64,000 nt of DNA from contig NZ_CP051627.1 in the NCBI RefSeq assembly GCF_023208015.1, forward strand, positions 2,170,001-2,234,000. The letters run 5' to 3'. Below the pieces are notes generated by a model, which had not been told where the DNA came from, did no database searches, and worked only from the letters and a program-made list of their open reading frames with translations. This stretch comes from Thermobifida alba (GTDB lineage: Bacteria; Actinomycetota; Actinomycetes; Streptosporangiales; Streptosporangiaceae). Positions 8,553-15,668 of the stretch are shown piece by piece (the stretch's first letter is position 1; each line of letters starts with the position of its first letter). The translations under genes and the position numbers were made by a program.

Positions 8553-9059
8553 ATGAGAGCTCAGATCGGAGACCGACTGGTCATCGAACGCCCGCGGGAC
8601 AGCCTGCCCTCCCGAGAGGGAGTGGTGGTCGAGATCCGGGGCGCGGACGGAGCACCACCGTACCGAGTACGGTGGCTCGACGACGGGCACGAGACCCTGG
8701 TCTACCCGGGTCCGGACGCCCACGTCGTACCCGCCGTGCCGGGCCGGGGGGAGGACAGCGGCACGAGCGGGCTGCCTCCCCCGCACACCACGAAGCGGAT
8801 GAACGTCGACATCGTGGTGTCGGAGGAGAACGAGGACGGTTCCGTGCGGACCCTGGCCGAGGCCGAGCTGTCCGCCGACGAGTGGGCGAACCTGCGCGGC
8901 CACGGCATGGCGCGCAAGCATCCCGCCGACGTCGACGTCCCCGAGATCGGGGACGAGTTGGCGGTGTCGCGCGCGCTGTCCGACCTGGCCCGCAAACTGC
9001 GCCAGGTGGCGGCCGACGACATCGTCGACCACACCGGCACGCCCTGGCAGCCCACCTGA
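8553..9059 (+). CDS. DUF1918 + DUF1876 (dsRBD-like) protein
   Basis: 168 residues from ATG 8553, preceded by GGGGGGAGGG. Residues 1-58 form a DUF1918 domain (MRAQIGDRLVIERPRD...VVEIRG..GAPPYRVRWLDDGHETLVYPGPDA). Residues about 80-165 match DUF1876, a small double-stranded-RNA-binding-like fold (MNVDIVVSEENEDGSVRTLAEAEL...GHGMARKHPAD). Both domains are common as separate short actinobacterial proteins; here they are fused. No biochemical role is known. A strong hairpin follows the stop. Confidence 0.82.
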   Translation: MRAQIGDRLVIERPRDSLPSREGVVVEIRGADGAPPYRVRWLDDGHETLVYPGPDAHVVPAVPGRGEDSGTSGLPPPHTTKRMNVDIVVSEENEDGSVRTLAEAELSADEWANLRGHGMARKHPADVDVPEIGDELAVSRALSDLARKLRQVAADDIVDHTGTPWQPT

Positions 9060-9074
9060 CGGGACGTGACGGTG

Positions 9075-9120
9075 CCGAGGGCCCCGGCAGCGGCCTTCCC
9101 GCCGCTGCCGGGGCCCTCGG
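9075..9120. terminator. 19-bp perfect hairpin, bidirectional terminator
   Basis: Arms 9075-9093 and 9102-9120 are perfectly complementary over 19 bp around an 8-base loop. It sits between two convergent genes ending at 9059 and 9157. Confidence 0.75.
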
Positions 9121-9156
9121 CGGTCCTCGGGGCCGGTACCGAAGCCCGGGACGGGG

Positions 9157-9663
9157 TCAGCGTCCGGTGGTGCCGTCGATCAGTTCGCGGAGGATGTCGG
9201 CGTGCCCCGCGTGGCGGCCGGTCTCCTCGATCATGTGGACGAGTGCCCAGCGGACGCTGGGAGCGGGGCGTCCCGGCAGCGGCCGGTTCCGGGGAAGCGG
9301 CGCGGCCGGGTCGGTGCACCCGTCGAGGACGTCGTTGGCGCGCGCGACCGCCCTGCGGTAGCGGGCGACGACGTCGGCCACACCGTCCTCGGGCGCGGCG
9401 TGGAAGGTCGCCGACCAGTCGGCGACGGCCTCGCCGAGGAACACCGACCGCTCCACGAAGGCCAGGTGGTGGAGCAGGCCGAGCAGGTTCGTGCCCGACG
9501 GCACCCCGGCCGTGCGGACCTGCGGCTCGGGCGCGTCCTCGACCTTCGCGGCGATCGAGGCCCGCAGGTAGTCGAGGAATCCGCGCAGCACGTCGATCTC
9601 GCCGCCCCCGGTCCGGGGCGGCGGTGTGTCGCCGCGGCGGATGCGGCGCGGTGCGGTGGACAC
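9157..9663 (-). CDS. DinB-family protein (DUF664)
   Basis: 168 residues from GTG 9663, with AAGGAGG five bases upstream. The four-helix DinB/YfiT fold is indicated by FLDYLRASIAAKVEDAPE, LLGLLHHLAFVERSVFLGE, RYRRAVARANDVLD and VRWALVHMIEETGRHAGHADILRELIDG. The three metal-binding histidines characteristic of the fold (in HHLAFVE and ETGRHAGHAD) are present. Many homologues are mycothiol- or bacillithiol-dependent transferases, but the substrate here is unknown. It lies 32 bases downstream of the methyltransferase gene on the same strand and may be co-transcribed with it. Confidence 0.85.
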   Translation of the reverse strand: MSTAPRRIRRGDTPPPRTGGGEIDVLRGFLDYLRASIAAKVEDAPEPQVRTAGVPSGTNLLGLLHHLAFVERSVFLGEAVADWSATFHAAPEDGVADVVARYRRAVARANDVLDGCTDPAAPLPRNRPLPGRPAPSVRWALVHMIEETGRHAGHADILRELIDGTTGR

Positions 9664-9695
9664 GGTGTCCTCCTTCACAGGACGAGCCGCCGGGG

Positions 9696-10322
9696 TCAGG
9701 CGGCGCGGCGGATGAGCAGCACGTGGTCGGTGACCTCGGCGGTACGCCCGCCCGGACCGGTCGCGGTCCGGCGGGACGCCTCGGCCCGCTCGACCGTCCA
9801 CTCCGCCGGGTCCAGACCGATCCCCGCGGCGACCTCGTGCGGGGTCGGGTAGCGGACGCCGGGGTCCTGGTTCCACGACCACGGCGCGGTCGAACCGTGG
9901 TCGACCACCAGCAGCCGCCCGTTCGGGCGCAGCGCGTGCGCGGCCCGGCGCAGGACGCCCGCCCGGTCCAGTGCCACGGGGGTGTGGAGGTAGTGGGCGC
10001 TGACCAGGTCGAACCGGCCCCGCGGGAAGGATGCCGCCAGGTCGTGCCGCTCGGTGGTCACCAGGTCGGCCAGGCCGTGGCCGCGGGCCAGGGCGGCGAG
10101 CCGCCCGACCGCCACGGCCGAGACGTCGACGGCGGTGACGCGCCACCCCCGGCGGGCGAGCCACAGCGCGTCGCCGCCGGCGCCGCAGCCGAGGTCCAGC
10201 GCACGGCCGGGCGGCAGGCCGGTGACGGTCTCGGTGAGTCGGAGGTTCGGTTTCGGGTCGGCAGCGGCCGGTCGGGCCGCGTGGACGCCGTCCCAGAACG
10301 CGGCCGCATCGGTGGTGTTCAT
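9696..10322 (-). CDS. Class I SAM-dependent methyltransferase
   Basis: 208 residues from ATG 10322, with GAGGAGG upstream. Motif I is ALDLGCGAGGDALWLARRG, followed by the acidic end of strand 2 in VTAVDVS, FDLVSAHYLHT (motif II region) and LRPNGRLLVVDHG (post-II/III). This resembles the TehB/UbiE-like small-molecule methyltransferases whose acceptor cannot be guessed from sequence. It is divergent from the XRE-cupin regulator gene and shares an 86-base intergenic region with it. Confidence 0.85.
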   Translation of the reverse strand: MNTTDAAAFWDGVHAARPAAADPKPNLRLTETVTGLPPGRALDLGCGAGGDALWLARRGWRVTAVDVSAVAVGRLAALARGHGLADLVTTERHDLAASFPRGRFDLVSAHYLHTPVALDRAGVLRRAAHALRPNGRLLVVDHGSTAPWSWNQDPGVRYPTPHEVAAGIGLDPAEWTVERAEASRRTATGPGGRTAEVTDHVLLIRRAA

Positions 10323-10383
10323 CGGGCCTCCTCGGGTCGGGATGCGCCCAGTCTCCCCGCCTCCGCTGCCCCTGGCACGCAAT

Positions 10384-10400
10384 CTTGCGGTTGTGGCAAG
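10384..10400. promoter_or_regulatory. Inverted repeat in divergent methyltransferase/regulator region
   Basis: CTTGC (10384-10388) and GCAAG (10396-10400) form a 5-7-5 inverted repeat just upstream of the GTG at 10409. The location suits an autoregulatory operator for the XRE-cupin protein. Short and untested. Confidence 0.35.
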
Positions 10401-10408
10401 CTGGTCGC

Positions 10409-11029
10409 GTGGATCGCGAAACGGAAGACGTCCTCGACGCGGTGGGGCCGCGCCTGCGCGCCCTGCGCCGCGCCCGCAGCCTCACCCTCGCGGACCTGGC
10501 GGCGACGACCGGGGTGTCGGAGAGCACCCTGTCGCGCCTGGAGAGCGGCCGGCGCCGGGCGACCCTGGAGCTGCTGCTGCCGCTGGCCCGCACCTACGGC
10601 GTCCCGTTGGACGACCTCGTCGGCGCCCCCCACACGGGTGATCCCCGCATCCACCTGAAACCGATCCGGCGGTCCGGGATGGTGTTCGTTCCGCTGTCCC
10701 GACGGCCGGGCGGTACGCAGGCGTTCAAGATGATCATTCCGGCCCGCCCGGAACCGCTCGAACCGGACCCGAAGACGCACGAGGGCTCCGAATGGCTGTA
10801 CGTGCTCAACGGTCGCCTGCGGCTGGTGCTCGGGGAGCGCGACCTGACCCTGTCTCCCGGGGAGGTCGCCGAGTTCGACACGTCCCTGCCGCACTGGTTG
10901 GGCAGCGCCGACGGCGGCGCGGTCGAACTGCTCATCCTGTTCGACCCGCAGGGGGTGCGCGCGCACGTGCGCACCGGCCCGGGGGCCGGGTCCCCGCCTC
11001 GGCGGACGGCGGAGGACAGCGTCCGCTGA
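10409..11029 (+). CDS. XRE-family regulator with C-terminal cupin domain
   Basis: 206 residues from GTG 10409; the frame is open to 10385 but the homologous part starts near VDRETEDVLDAVGPRLR. Residues 10-70 form a HTH_3 domain (LRALRRARSLTLADLAATTGVSESTLSRLESGRRRATLELLLPLA). Residues about 110-190 form a small cupin barrel (EGSEWLYVLNGRLRLVLGERDLTLSPGEVAEFDTSLPHWLG), a likely ligand sensor. The closest familiar group is the SutR/YdcN-like XRE-cupin regulators. It probably controls itself and the divergent methyltransferase-DinB pair. Confidence 0.88.
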   Translation: MDRETEDVLDAVGPRLRALRRARSLTLADLAATTGVSESTLSRLESGRRRATLELLLPLARTYGVPLDDLVGAPHTGDPRIHLKPIRRSGMVFVPLSRRPGGTQAFKMIIPARPEPLEPDPKTHEGSEWLYVLNGRLRLVLGERDLTLSPGEVAEFDTSLPHWLGSADGGAVELLILFDPQGVRAHVRTGPGAGSPPRRTAEDSVR

Positions 11030-11120
11030 CCGCGGGCCGTGTCTCCGGAGGCGCCGGTGAGGCGGTCCGCCCTCGCCAGGAGACCGGCCTCCTCCCGCAC
11101 TTCGCGGACGCCGCCCTCGG

Positions 11121-11169
11121 GGGTGGGCGCGAGAGGACTCGAACCTCCGACCGCCCGCTTGCAAGGCGA
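11121..11169 (-). repeat. Displaced 3' half of tRNA-Val (att-like direct repeat, left copy)
   Basis: The first 41 bases (11121-11161) are identical to 13425-13465, and two of the next eight differ. The segment covers the anticodon arm, T arm and 3' acceptor strand of the tRNA at 13428-13501, in the same orientation. The 5' half is absent: no D arm or matching acceptor strand follows. The anticodon loop reads TGC instead of TAC. This is the classic footprint of integration at the 3' end of a tRNA gene. Confidence 0.85.
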
Positions 11170-11244
11170 GGACATCAATGGTTCGAGCAGCGATCTGCCT
11201 GGACTGGTGAGGGCCGGCGTCCGGTCTTTCGGAAGAAAGCACAG

Positions 11245-11664
11245 TTAGTTGTCAATCTCGAACCAGGTTTCTCGGCCGTGCCATCCATTGCGGCTGCCCC
11301 AGCGGTCGGCGAGAGCGTCGACGATGAAGAGCCCTCGGCCGTGTTCGTCGTCGGCTCCGGGTTCGGTCACGTAGAGGGTTTCTTGGCGGCTTCCGCTGTC
11401 GTGGACGGTGATGCGGACCACTTCGGTGTAGGTGCGCTCCACGACGACGAGGAAGCCGCCGTCCTGCTGGCCGGAGCGGGTGTGTTCGATGGCGTTGGTG
11501 GCCAGTTCGCTGGTGAGCAGGATCGCGTCGTCCTGGCGGGGGCGATCGGGAAGTTCCTCGGAGACGAAGCGGCGGACTTCGCTGATGGACTCGGGGCGGC
11601 CGGGGAACCAGCGGGCTCGGGCCGGCGGCGTCGGCTGGAGGGGGTGGGCAGCGTGCAGGCTCAT
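11245..11664 (-). CDS. Anti-sigma-factor-like HATPase (RsbW/SpoIIAB type)
   Basis: 139 residues from ATG 11664, with GAGAGG nine bases upstream; longer starts to 11703 are possible. The Bergerat ATP-binding fold of HATPase_c_2 is present: LLTSELATNAIEHT (N box), VRITVHDSGSR (G1 region) and HGRGLFIVDALADRWG (G2 region). Such stand-alone proteins are abundant in actinomycetes. Some regulate sigma factors by serine phosphorylation of antagonists; most have no known partner. It is divergent from the ABM-XRE pair across a palindromic intergenic region, and neighbouring XRE regulators often accompany this type. Confidence 0.85.
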   Translation of the reverse strand: MSLHAAHPLQPTPPARARWFPGRPESISEVRRFVSEELPDRPRQDDAILLTSELATNAIEHTRSGQQDGGFLVVVERTYTEVVRITVHDSGSRQETLYVTEPGADDEHGRGLFIVDALADRWGSRNGWHGRETWFEIDN

Positions 11665-11744
11665 CGCGATGCGACCTCTCGTCGGACAGCCCATAGCCAG
11701 CACGAACTGCGGGGCTAGTACTTAAGGTACGGCTACGGTACAAA

Positions 11745-11759
11745 AAGTAACTGTTACTT
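11745..11759. promoter_or_regulatory. 15-bp perfect palindrome, candidate operator of the island
   Basis: AAGTAACTGTTACTT is a perfect 7-1-7 palindrome in the AT-rich gap between the divergent HATPase and ABM-XRE genes. Two GGTAC direct repeats (11727-11731 and 11737-11741) lie beside it. The XRE protein at 12130 is the likely ligand. Confidence 0.5.
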
Positions 11760-11824
11760 GGAATGTGTTTGCCGCACGATGAGTACGGACAGCGAAACGT
11801 GTAGAGCCGACTGAGGGAGTCGCC

Positions 11825-12133
11825 GTGTTCGGTCTGGTGGTCAAGTTCGTCCTGAAAGACGAAGCCAGCGCGCAGGGGTTCGACGCGCTTGTGGCCGAGA
11901 CGCTGCCCAAGATCCGTCAGAGTGAACCGGGGACCCTGGTCTATGCGGTGCACGAGGTGGACGGTGAGCCGCTGCAGCGGGTCTTCTACGAGCTGTACGC
12001 CGACCGGACGGCCTTCGAGGCCCACGAGGAGCAGCCGCACGTGCGACGCTTCCTCCAGGAGCGCGGCCGGTACCTGGAGTCCTTCTCGGTGGACTTCCTG
12101 AGCCTGCGGGATGCCAAGGGTGTGACGGGGTGA
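11825..12133 (+). CDS. Antibiotic biosynthesis monooxygenase (ABM) domain protein
   Basis: 102 residues from GTG 11825, with AGGGAG six bases upstream. The single ferredoxin-like ABM domain is shown by FGLVVKFVLKDEASAQGFDALVAE, EPGTLVYAVHEVDGEP and FYELYADRTAFEAHEEQPHVRRFL, as in YgiN-type quinol monooxygenases and related small dimers. No cofactor residues are diagnostic, so activity is uncertain. Its TGA overlaps the GTG of the XRE gene by four bases, indicating translational coupling. Confidence 0.85.
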   Translation: MFGLVVKFVLKDEASAQGFDALVAETLPKIRQSEPGTLVYAVHEVDGEPLQRVFYELYADRTAFEAHEEQPHVRRFLQERGRYLESFSVDFLSLRDAKGVTG

Positions 12134-13335
12134 GTACGGAGTACCAGAAAGCGCTGGGGCGCAAGATCGCCCAGTACCGGCGCAGGCGGGGCCTGTCGCA
12201 ACGGGAGTTCGCCGGTCTGATCAACCGCTCCGAGGCCTGGGTCTCCCAGGTGGAACGCGGGGTGCGCAAGGTCGACCGGATGTCGGTGCTGGAAGCCGTG
12301 GCCGAGGTGTTGGAGGTGCCGCTTGCGGATCTGGCGGCCGAGGCGCCCATCGTCGCGGCCACGGTCGAAGAGGCACCGGGCAGCACTCGGCTGCGCCTGG
12401 TGCTCAGTGCCGCGCACGCCCTGAATGCACTGCTCGGCCAGAAGCAACCGGCTGACCCTGCGGAGTTGCGGCCTCGTGCAGAGCAGGCGTGGAAACTGAC
12501 GCACGAGGGTCGCTACCTGGAGTTGACGGACCTGCTGGAATCCCTGGTGCCGCAACTGGAGGCAGCGGCACGGTCGGTGGACCACGGGCAGCGCGCGGAG
12601 TGTTTCCGACTGCTGGCCTCGGTCTACCAGGCGTGTTCGTCGGCGCTGAGCAAACTGGGCGAGTTCTCGGCGGCCTGGATCGCCGCTGACCGGGCGATCG
12701 TCGCGGCGGAGCGGGCTGACGACCCGCTGCTGATGGCGGCTGGTGAGTTCCGGTTGTGCCTGACCTTCCAGGGGGCCAAGCACTTCAACCAGGTCGAGAC
12801 GGTGGCGCGCACCTCGGTGGAGGCGCTGTCCTCTCTGGCCTCCGACGGCCGTCCGGAGGTGCTGTCGCTGCTGGGGGCGCTGACCCTGCAACGGGCGATC
12901 GCTGCCGCCCGCAGCAACGACGCGACCGCCGCGTACAAGCACATCGCCTCGGCTCGGTCGCTGGCCGAACGGCTCGGCGCGGACCGCAACGACTTCAACA
13001 CCGAGTTCGGTCCGACCAACGTGGGTCTTCATGAGGTGTCAGCCGCGGTGGACCTGGGCGATGCCGGAGTGGCGCTGCGTGCGGCGGCGACGGTGGACGC
13101 CTCGGGCCTGTCGGCGGAGCGGCGGGGACGGTTCCTCATCGACGTGGCACGCGCCCACCTCCAGCGGCGCAACCTCGACGAGGCCGTGGAAACACTGGAA
13201 CAGGCCGAAACGATCACTCCTGAGCAGGTACGCAGTCATCCCCTGGCACGTCAGGCGATCGGGGACCTGCTGACCATCCAGGCCCCGGCCAGTCCTGCAC
13301 TCCAGGGGCTGGCTCGGAGAGCGGGCGTACTCTGA
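12130..13335 (+). CDS. XRE-family regulator with TPR-like C-terminal domain
   Basis: 401 residues from GTG 12130, overlapping the ABM gene by four bases. Residues 6-68 form an HTH_3 domain (LGRKIAQYRRRRGLSQREFAGLINRSEAWVSQVERGVRKVD). The remainder is alpha-helical with TPR-like pairs (for example FSAAWIAADRAIVAAERADDPLL, YKHIASARSLAERLG, AHLQRRNLDEAVETLEQAE). This form resembles actinobacterial regulators that sense a ligand or partner through the TPR-like part. Its size and island context fit a regulator of itself, the ABM gene and perhaps the divergent HATPase gene. Target unknown. Confidence 0.85.
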   Translation: MSTEYQKALGRKIAQYRRRRGLSQREFAGLINRSEAWVSQVERGVRKVDRMSVLEAVAEVLEVPLADLAAEAPIVAATVEEAPGSTRLRLVLSAAHALNALLGQKQPADPAELRPRAEQAWKLTHEGRYLELTDLLESLVPQLEAAARSVDHGQRAECFRLLASVYQACSSALSKLGEFSAAWIAADRAIVAAERADDPLLMAAGEFRLCLTFQGAKHFNQVETVARTSVEALSSLASDGRPEVLSLLGALTLQRAIAAARSNDATAAYKHIASARSLAERLGADRNDFNTEFGPTNVGLHEVSAAVDLGDAGVALRAAATVDASGLSAERRGRFLIDVARAHLQRRNLDEAVETLEQAETITPEQVRSHPLARQAIGDLLTIQAPASPALQGLARRAGVL

Positions 13336-13371
13336 GTACACGCTGGTCCTCAAAGCACCGGACAACAGAAA

Positions 13372-13413
13372 CCGAAAACGCCCGGGACCGCGGCCGGTCC
13401 CGGGCGTTTTCGG
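13372..13413. terminator. Bidirectional rho-independent terminator
   Basis: An 18-base arm (13372-13389) is exactly complementary to 13396-13413 around a six-base loop. The GC core is flanked by AAAA on one side and TTTT on the other, so it can stop both the XRE transcript (+) and the tRNA-Val transcript (-). Confidence 0.9.
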
Positions 13414-13427
13414 CTGTTCGTCGAGGG

Positions 13428-13501
13428 TGGGCGCGAGAGGACTCGAACCTCCGACCGCCCGCTTGTAAGGCGGGTGCTCTGACCAACTGAGCTACACGCC
13501 C
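13428..13501 (-). tRNA. tRNA-Val (anticodon TAC)
   Basis: Read on the minus strand, the 74-base sequence folds as a full cloverleaf. The acceptor GGGCGTG/CGCGCCC pairs with one G-T. The D arm is GCTCAGTTGGTCAGAGC. The anticodon stem CCCGC/GCGGG encloses loop CTTACAA (anticodon TAC). The T arm GGAGG-TTCGAGT-CCTCT follows, then discriminator A. CCA is not encoded. Its 3' half is the right-hand copy of the direct repeat that bounds the island at 11170-13424. Confidence 0.95.
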
Positions 13502-13565
13502 GCGCACCTGGGGACCTGCCCGGCTCGGGCCTGTCCCGCAGGGAGATAGTACCGGTTCGGGCGGG

Positions 13566-13898
13566 TCAACGTCGCACGCGTGGGCCGGCCAGGCCGCTCA
13601 GGACCCGCGACAGCGCCTGCTCCACCTCGTTGATGAGGGCCGCGTCCGCCCGGGACGGCTCGGCCGGGGCGGTCTGCGGACGGACCTCGCCGCAGCTGTG
13701 GCACTCGATCTCCCCGAGACGGGAGATGAGGAAGGTGGAGCGGCACCGTCCACAGCGGTCCAGGTCCGCCTTCCAGTCCTGACTGACGAGACAGTCCGGG
13801 CAGATCAGCACCTGGCGTTCCCGCCGCACCCCGCGCTTCCACAGCTCACCACCGCACGCGGGGTCCTTCGGACGCGCCCCGCACAGGCAGCAGGGCAT
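13566..13898 (-). CDS. Small zinc-ribbon protein, unknown function
   Basis: 110 residues from ATG 13898, with AAGGAG just upstream. Three CxxC pairs are visible: CCLC near the start, CPDC and CGRC in the middle, plus CHSC further on, giving at least two zinc ribbons. The C-terminal third (from about 78) is an amphipathic helix without cysteines. It precedes the tRNA and follows ahpE by 21 bases on the same strand, so it may be co-transcribed with ahpE. Role unknown; possibly nucleic-acid or protein binding. Confidence 0.65.
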   Translation of the reverse strand: MPCCLCGARPKDPACGGELWKRGVRRERQVLICPDCLVSQDWKADLDRCGRCRSTFLISRLGEIECHSCGEVRPQTAPAEPSRADAALINEVEQALSRVLSGLAGPRVRR

Positions 13899-13919
13899 GA
13901 GGTCTCCTTCGGGTCGGTC

Positions 13920-14381
13920 TCAGTCGAGTTCGACAAACGCCTTGCGGTAGTCGTCCAGATCGCGGCCCCGGGAGACCGGGTTGACGATCCTCCAGCGCAC
14001 CACGCCCTCGGTGTCGACCAGGAAGCTGCCGCGCAGCGCCACCCCCCTGGTGTCGTCGAACACCCCGTAGGCCTGGGCGACCGCGCCGTGCGGCCAGAAG
14101 TCCGACAGCAGCGGGAAGTCCACCCCCTCCTGGTCGGCCCAGACGCGGTGGGTGAACATGGAGTCCACCGAGATTCCCAGCAGCTGGACGCCGTGTTCGG
14201 TGAACTCGTCCGCGTGGTCGCGGAGCTGCCGCAGCTCGCCGTCGCAGATTCCGGAGAAGGCCAGCGGATAGAACACCACGGCCACCCTCCTGCGTCCCCG
14301 GAAGTCCGACAGCCGCACCGTCTGGCCGTGCTGGTCGGCGAGCTCGAAGTCGGGGGCGTGACGGCCAACCTCGATCGGCAT
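13920..14381 (-). CDS. ahpE: Peroxiredoxin AhpE (1-Cys type)
   Basis: 153 residues from ATG 14381, with GAGG five bases upstream; length equals that of mycobacterial AhpE. The peroxidatic motif FYPLAFSGICDGELRQLRDH contains the Pxxx(T/S)xxC signature with Cys near residue 46. No second cysteine is present, so it is a one-Cys enzyme needing an external thiol such as mycothiol/mycoredoxin. It reduces peroxides and peroxynitrite in the cytosol. Neighbours: zinc-ribbon protein downstream, DUF3052 upstream, all on the minus strand. Confidence 0.9.
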   Translation of the reverse strand: MPIEVGRHAPDFELADQHGQTVRLSDFRGRRRVAVVFYPLAFSGICDGELRQLRDHADEFTEHGVQLLGISVDSMFTHRVWADQEGVDFPLLSDFWPHGAVAQAYGVFDDTRGVALRGSFLVDTEGVVRWRIVNPVSRGRDLDDYRKAFVELD

Positions 14382-14489
14382 GGGTCCTCGATTCCTGTTC
14401 CGGTCGCGTGCCGCCCCGGCGAGGGGCGGCACGCGACCCTCATCCGGGCTCCGACGTCCGCGGCGTCGACGGAGAGGCGCGTGGGCTCG

Positions 14490-14921
14490 TCAGCGCTGTC
14501 CCTTGGGGAGGACGAGGCGGGTCCCCGACCAGTCGGGGCCGGCGCTCACCGCGCTGGTCTGCGACAGCCCCGCGGTCGTCGCGGCCTCCGCGACGTCGCT
14601 GGGTGAGACGTGCCCCTCCCTGCCGGCCTTGGGGGTCAGCACGAGGATGGTGCCACCGCCCTCGATGGTCGCGGACACGTCCACGAGCACGTCGGTGAGG
14701 TCGTCCTCCTCATCGGCGCGCCACCACAGCAGTGCCGCGTCCACGACGTCGGGGTAGTCCTCGTCCACCAGCTCACTGCCGGTCGCTTCGGCGATCGACC
14801 GGCGCAGCTGCTCGTCCACGTCGTCGTCGAATCCGAACTCCTGCACCACCTGACCCGGTTTGAACCCGAGTCGTTCGGCCAGGCTGCGTTCACGCTGCGC
14901 CTGGCCCGCGGTCGCGCTCAC
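14490..14921 (-). CDS. DUF3052 protein
   Basis: 143 residues from GTG 14921, with GGAGGAGG upstream; the frame is open to 15020 but the DUF3052 homology begins near the GTG (SLAERLGFKPGQVVQEFGFDDDVDEQLRRSI). Further blocks are DAALLWWRADEEDDLTDVLVD, GGTILVLTPKAGREGHVSPSDVAEA and GTRLVLPKG at the end. The family is actinobacterial and often sits near a peroxiredoxin gene, as here. Function unknown. Confidence 0.82.
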   Translation of the reverse strand: MSATAGQAQRERSLAERLGFKPGQVVQEFGFDDDVDEQLRRSIAEATGSELVDEDYPDVVDAALLWWRADEEDDLTDVLVDVSATIEGGGTILVLTPKAGREGHVSPSDVAEAATTAGLSQTSAVSAGPDWSGTRLVLPKGQR

Positions 14922-15069
14922 GAAAAGTCCTCCTCCGTTTCGATGTTGCCCGTCTGTCACGGGCACGGCCGCGACTGGTCCCGTTTCCGGGGCGATCCCG
15001 CCGTTGCTGGCTAAGTTCACACGTTGCGTGCCTCGTTCGTCAACGCGTGCTCGTTCGTGTGCTCTGCTT

Positions 15070-15498
15070 CTACCATCCTGCCCCGTCAGTCTGACTCGTC
15101 AAGAACGACAGCCGCACCCGGCGGTCGGGATTGTCGACGTTCAGATCGACGACGGCGACAGACTGCCATGTCCCCAGGGCGAGTTTCCCCGAAACCACGG
15201 GAACGGTGGCGTAGGGGGCGATGAGGGCGGGCATGACGTGTGAGCGGCCGTGGCCGGGCGATCCGTGCCGGTGCCGCCAACGGTCGTCCGCGGGCAGGAG
15301 GTCGTCCAGACTGGCGAGGAGGTCCTCGTCGGAACGGGAGCCCAGCTCCATGACCGCCACCCCGGCCGTGGAGTGCGGGACGAACACGTTCAGCAGCCCG
15401 TCACCCCCTGTCTCCGCGACGAACTCGGCACACTGCGGGGTGATGTCGACAACGCTCTCCGTCCCCCCGGTGCGCAGTTCGAGCAATGTGGTCCGCAT
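15070..15498 (-). CDS. YjbQ / UPF0047 family protein
   Basis: 142 residues from ATG 15498. The family motif VFVPHSTAGVAVMELG, the HRHGSPGHGRSHVMPALIAP histidine cluster and the ending LALGTWQSVAVVDLNVDNPDRRVRLSF are all present. Members are annotated as secondary thiamine-phosphate synthases because they can complement thiE, but the native role is unsettled. The divergent PhoD-like gene begins at 15669. Confidence 0.9.
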   Translation of the reverse strand: MRTTLLELRTGGTESVVDITPQCAEFVAETGGDGLLNVFVPHSTAGVAVMELGSRSDEDLLASLDDLLPADDRWRHRHGSPGHGRSHVMPALIAPYATVPVVSGKLALGTWQSVAVVDLNVDNPDRRVRLSFLTSQTDGAGW

Positions 15499-15668
15499 GC
15501 GGCAACGGTTACCCAGGTTCGAACCGGTTGGAACCTCGTTTCCAGCGGCCGCTCGGGAAGCGGGAGGTGCAGAAGTCCTTCCCGGGGACTGGCCCGCCCC
15601 CGGGAAAAGAGACCATACTCACGCCAGCGGCCGTGGACGGCCGCGGACGACAGACGGCGGGAGAGACG

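Larger units (their letters stand above)
11170..13424. mobile_element. 2.3-kb regulatory island bounded by tRNA-Val repeats
   Basis: The island lies between the displaced tRNA 3' half and the intact tRNA-Val, with the geometry expected for an element inserted at the tRNA 3' end. It carries three genes of accessory actinobacterial type (HATPase regulator, ABM protein, XRE regulator) and an AT-rich promoter region unlike the surroundings. No integrase is present, so it is a remnant or a passively carried segment. Inferred from repeats and content. Confidence 0.55.

Noticed and set aside
11121-11169. Second functional tRNA (Ala, TGC)
   Set aside because: Only the anticodon-to-3' half is present. 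No D arm or 5' acceptor strand can be formed from the following bases.
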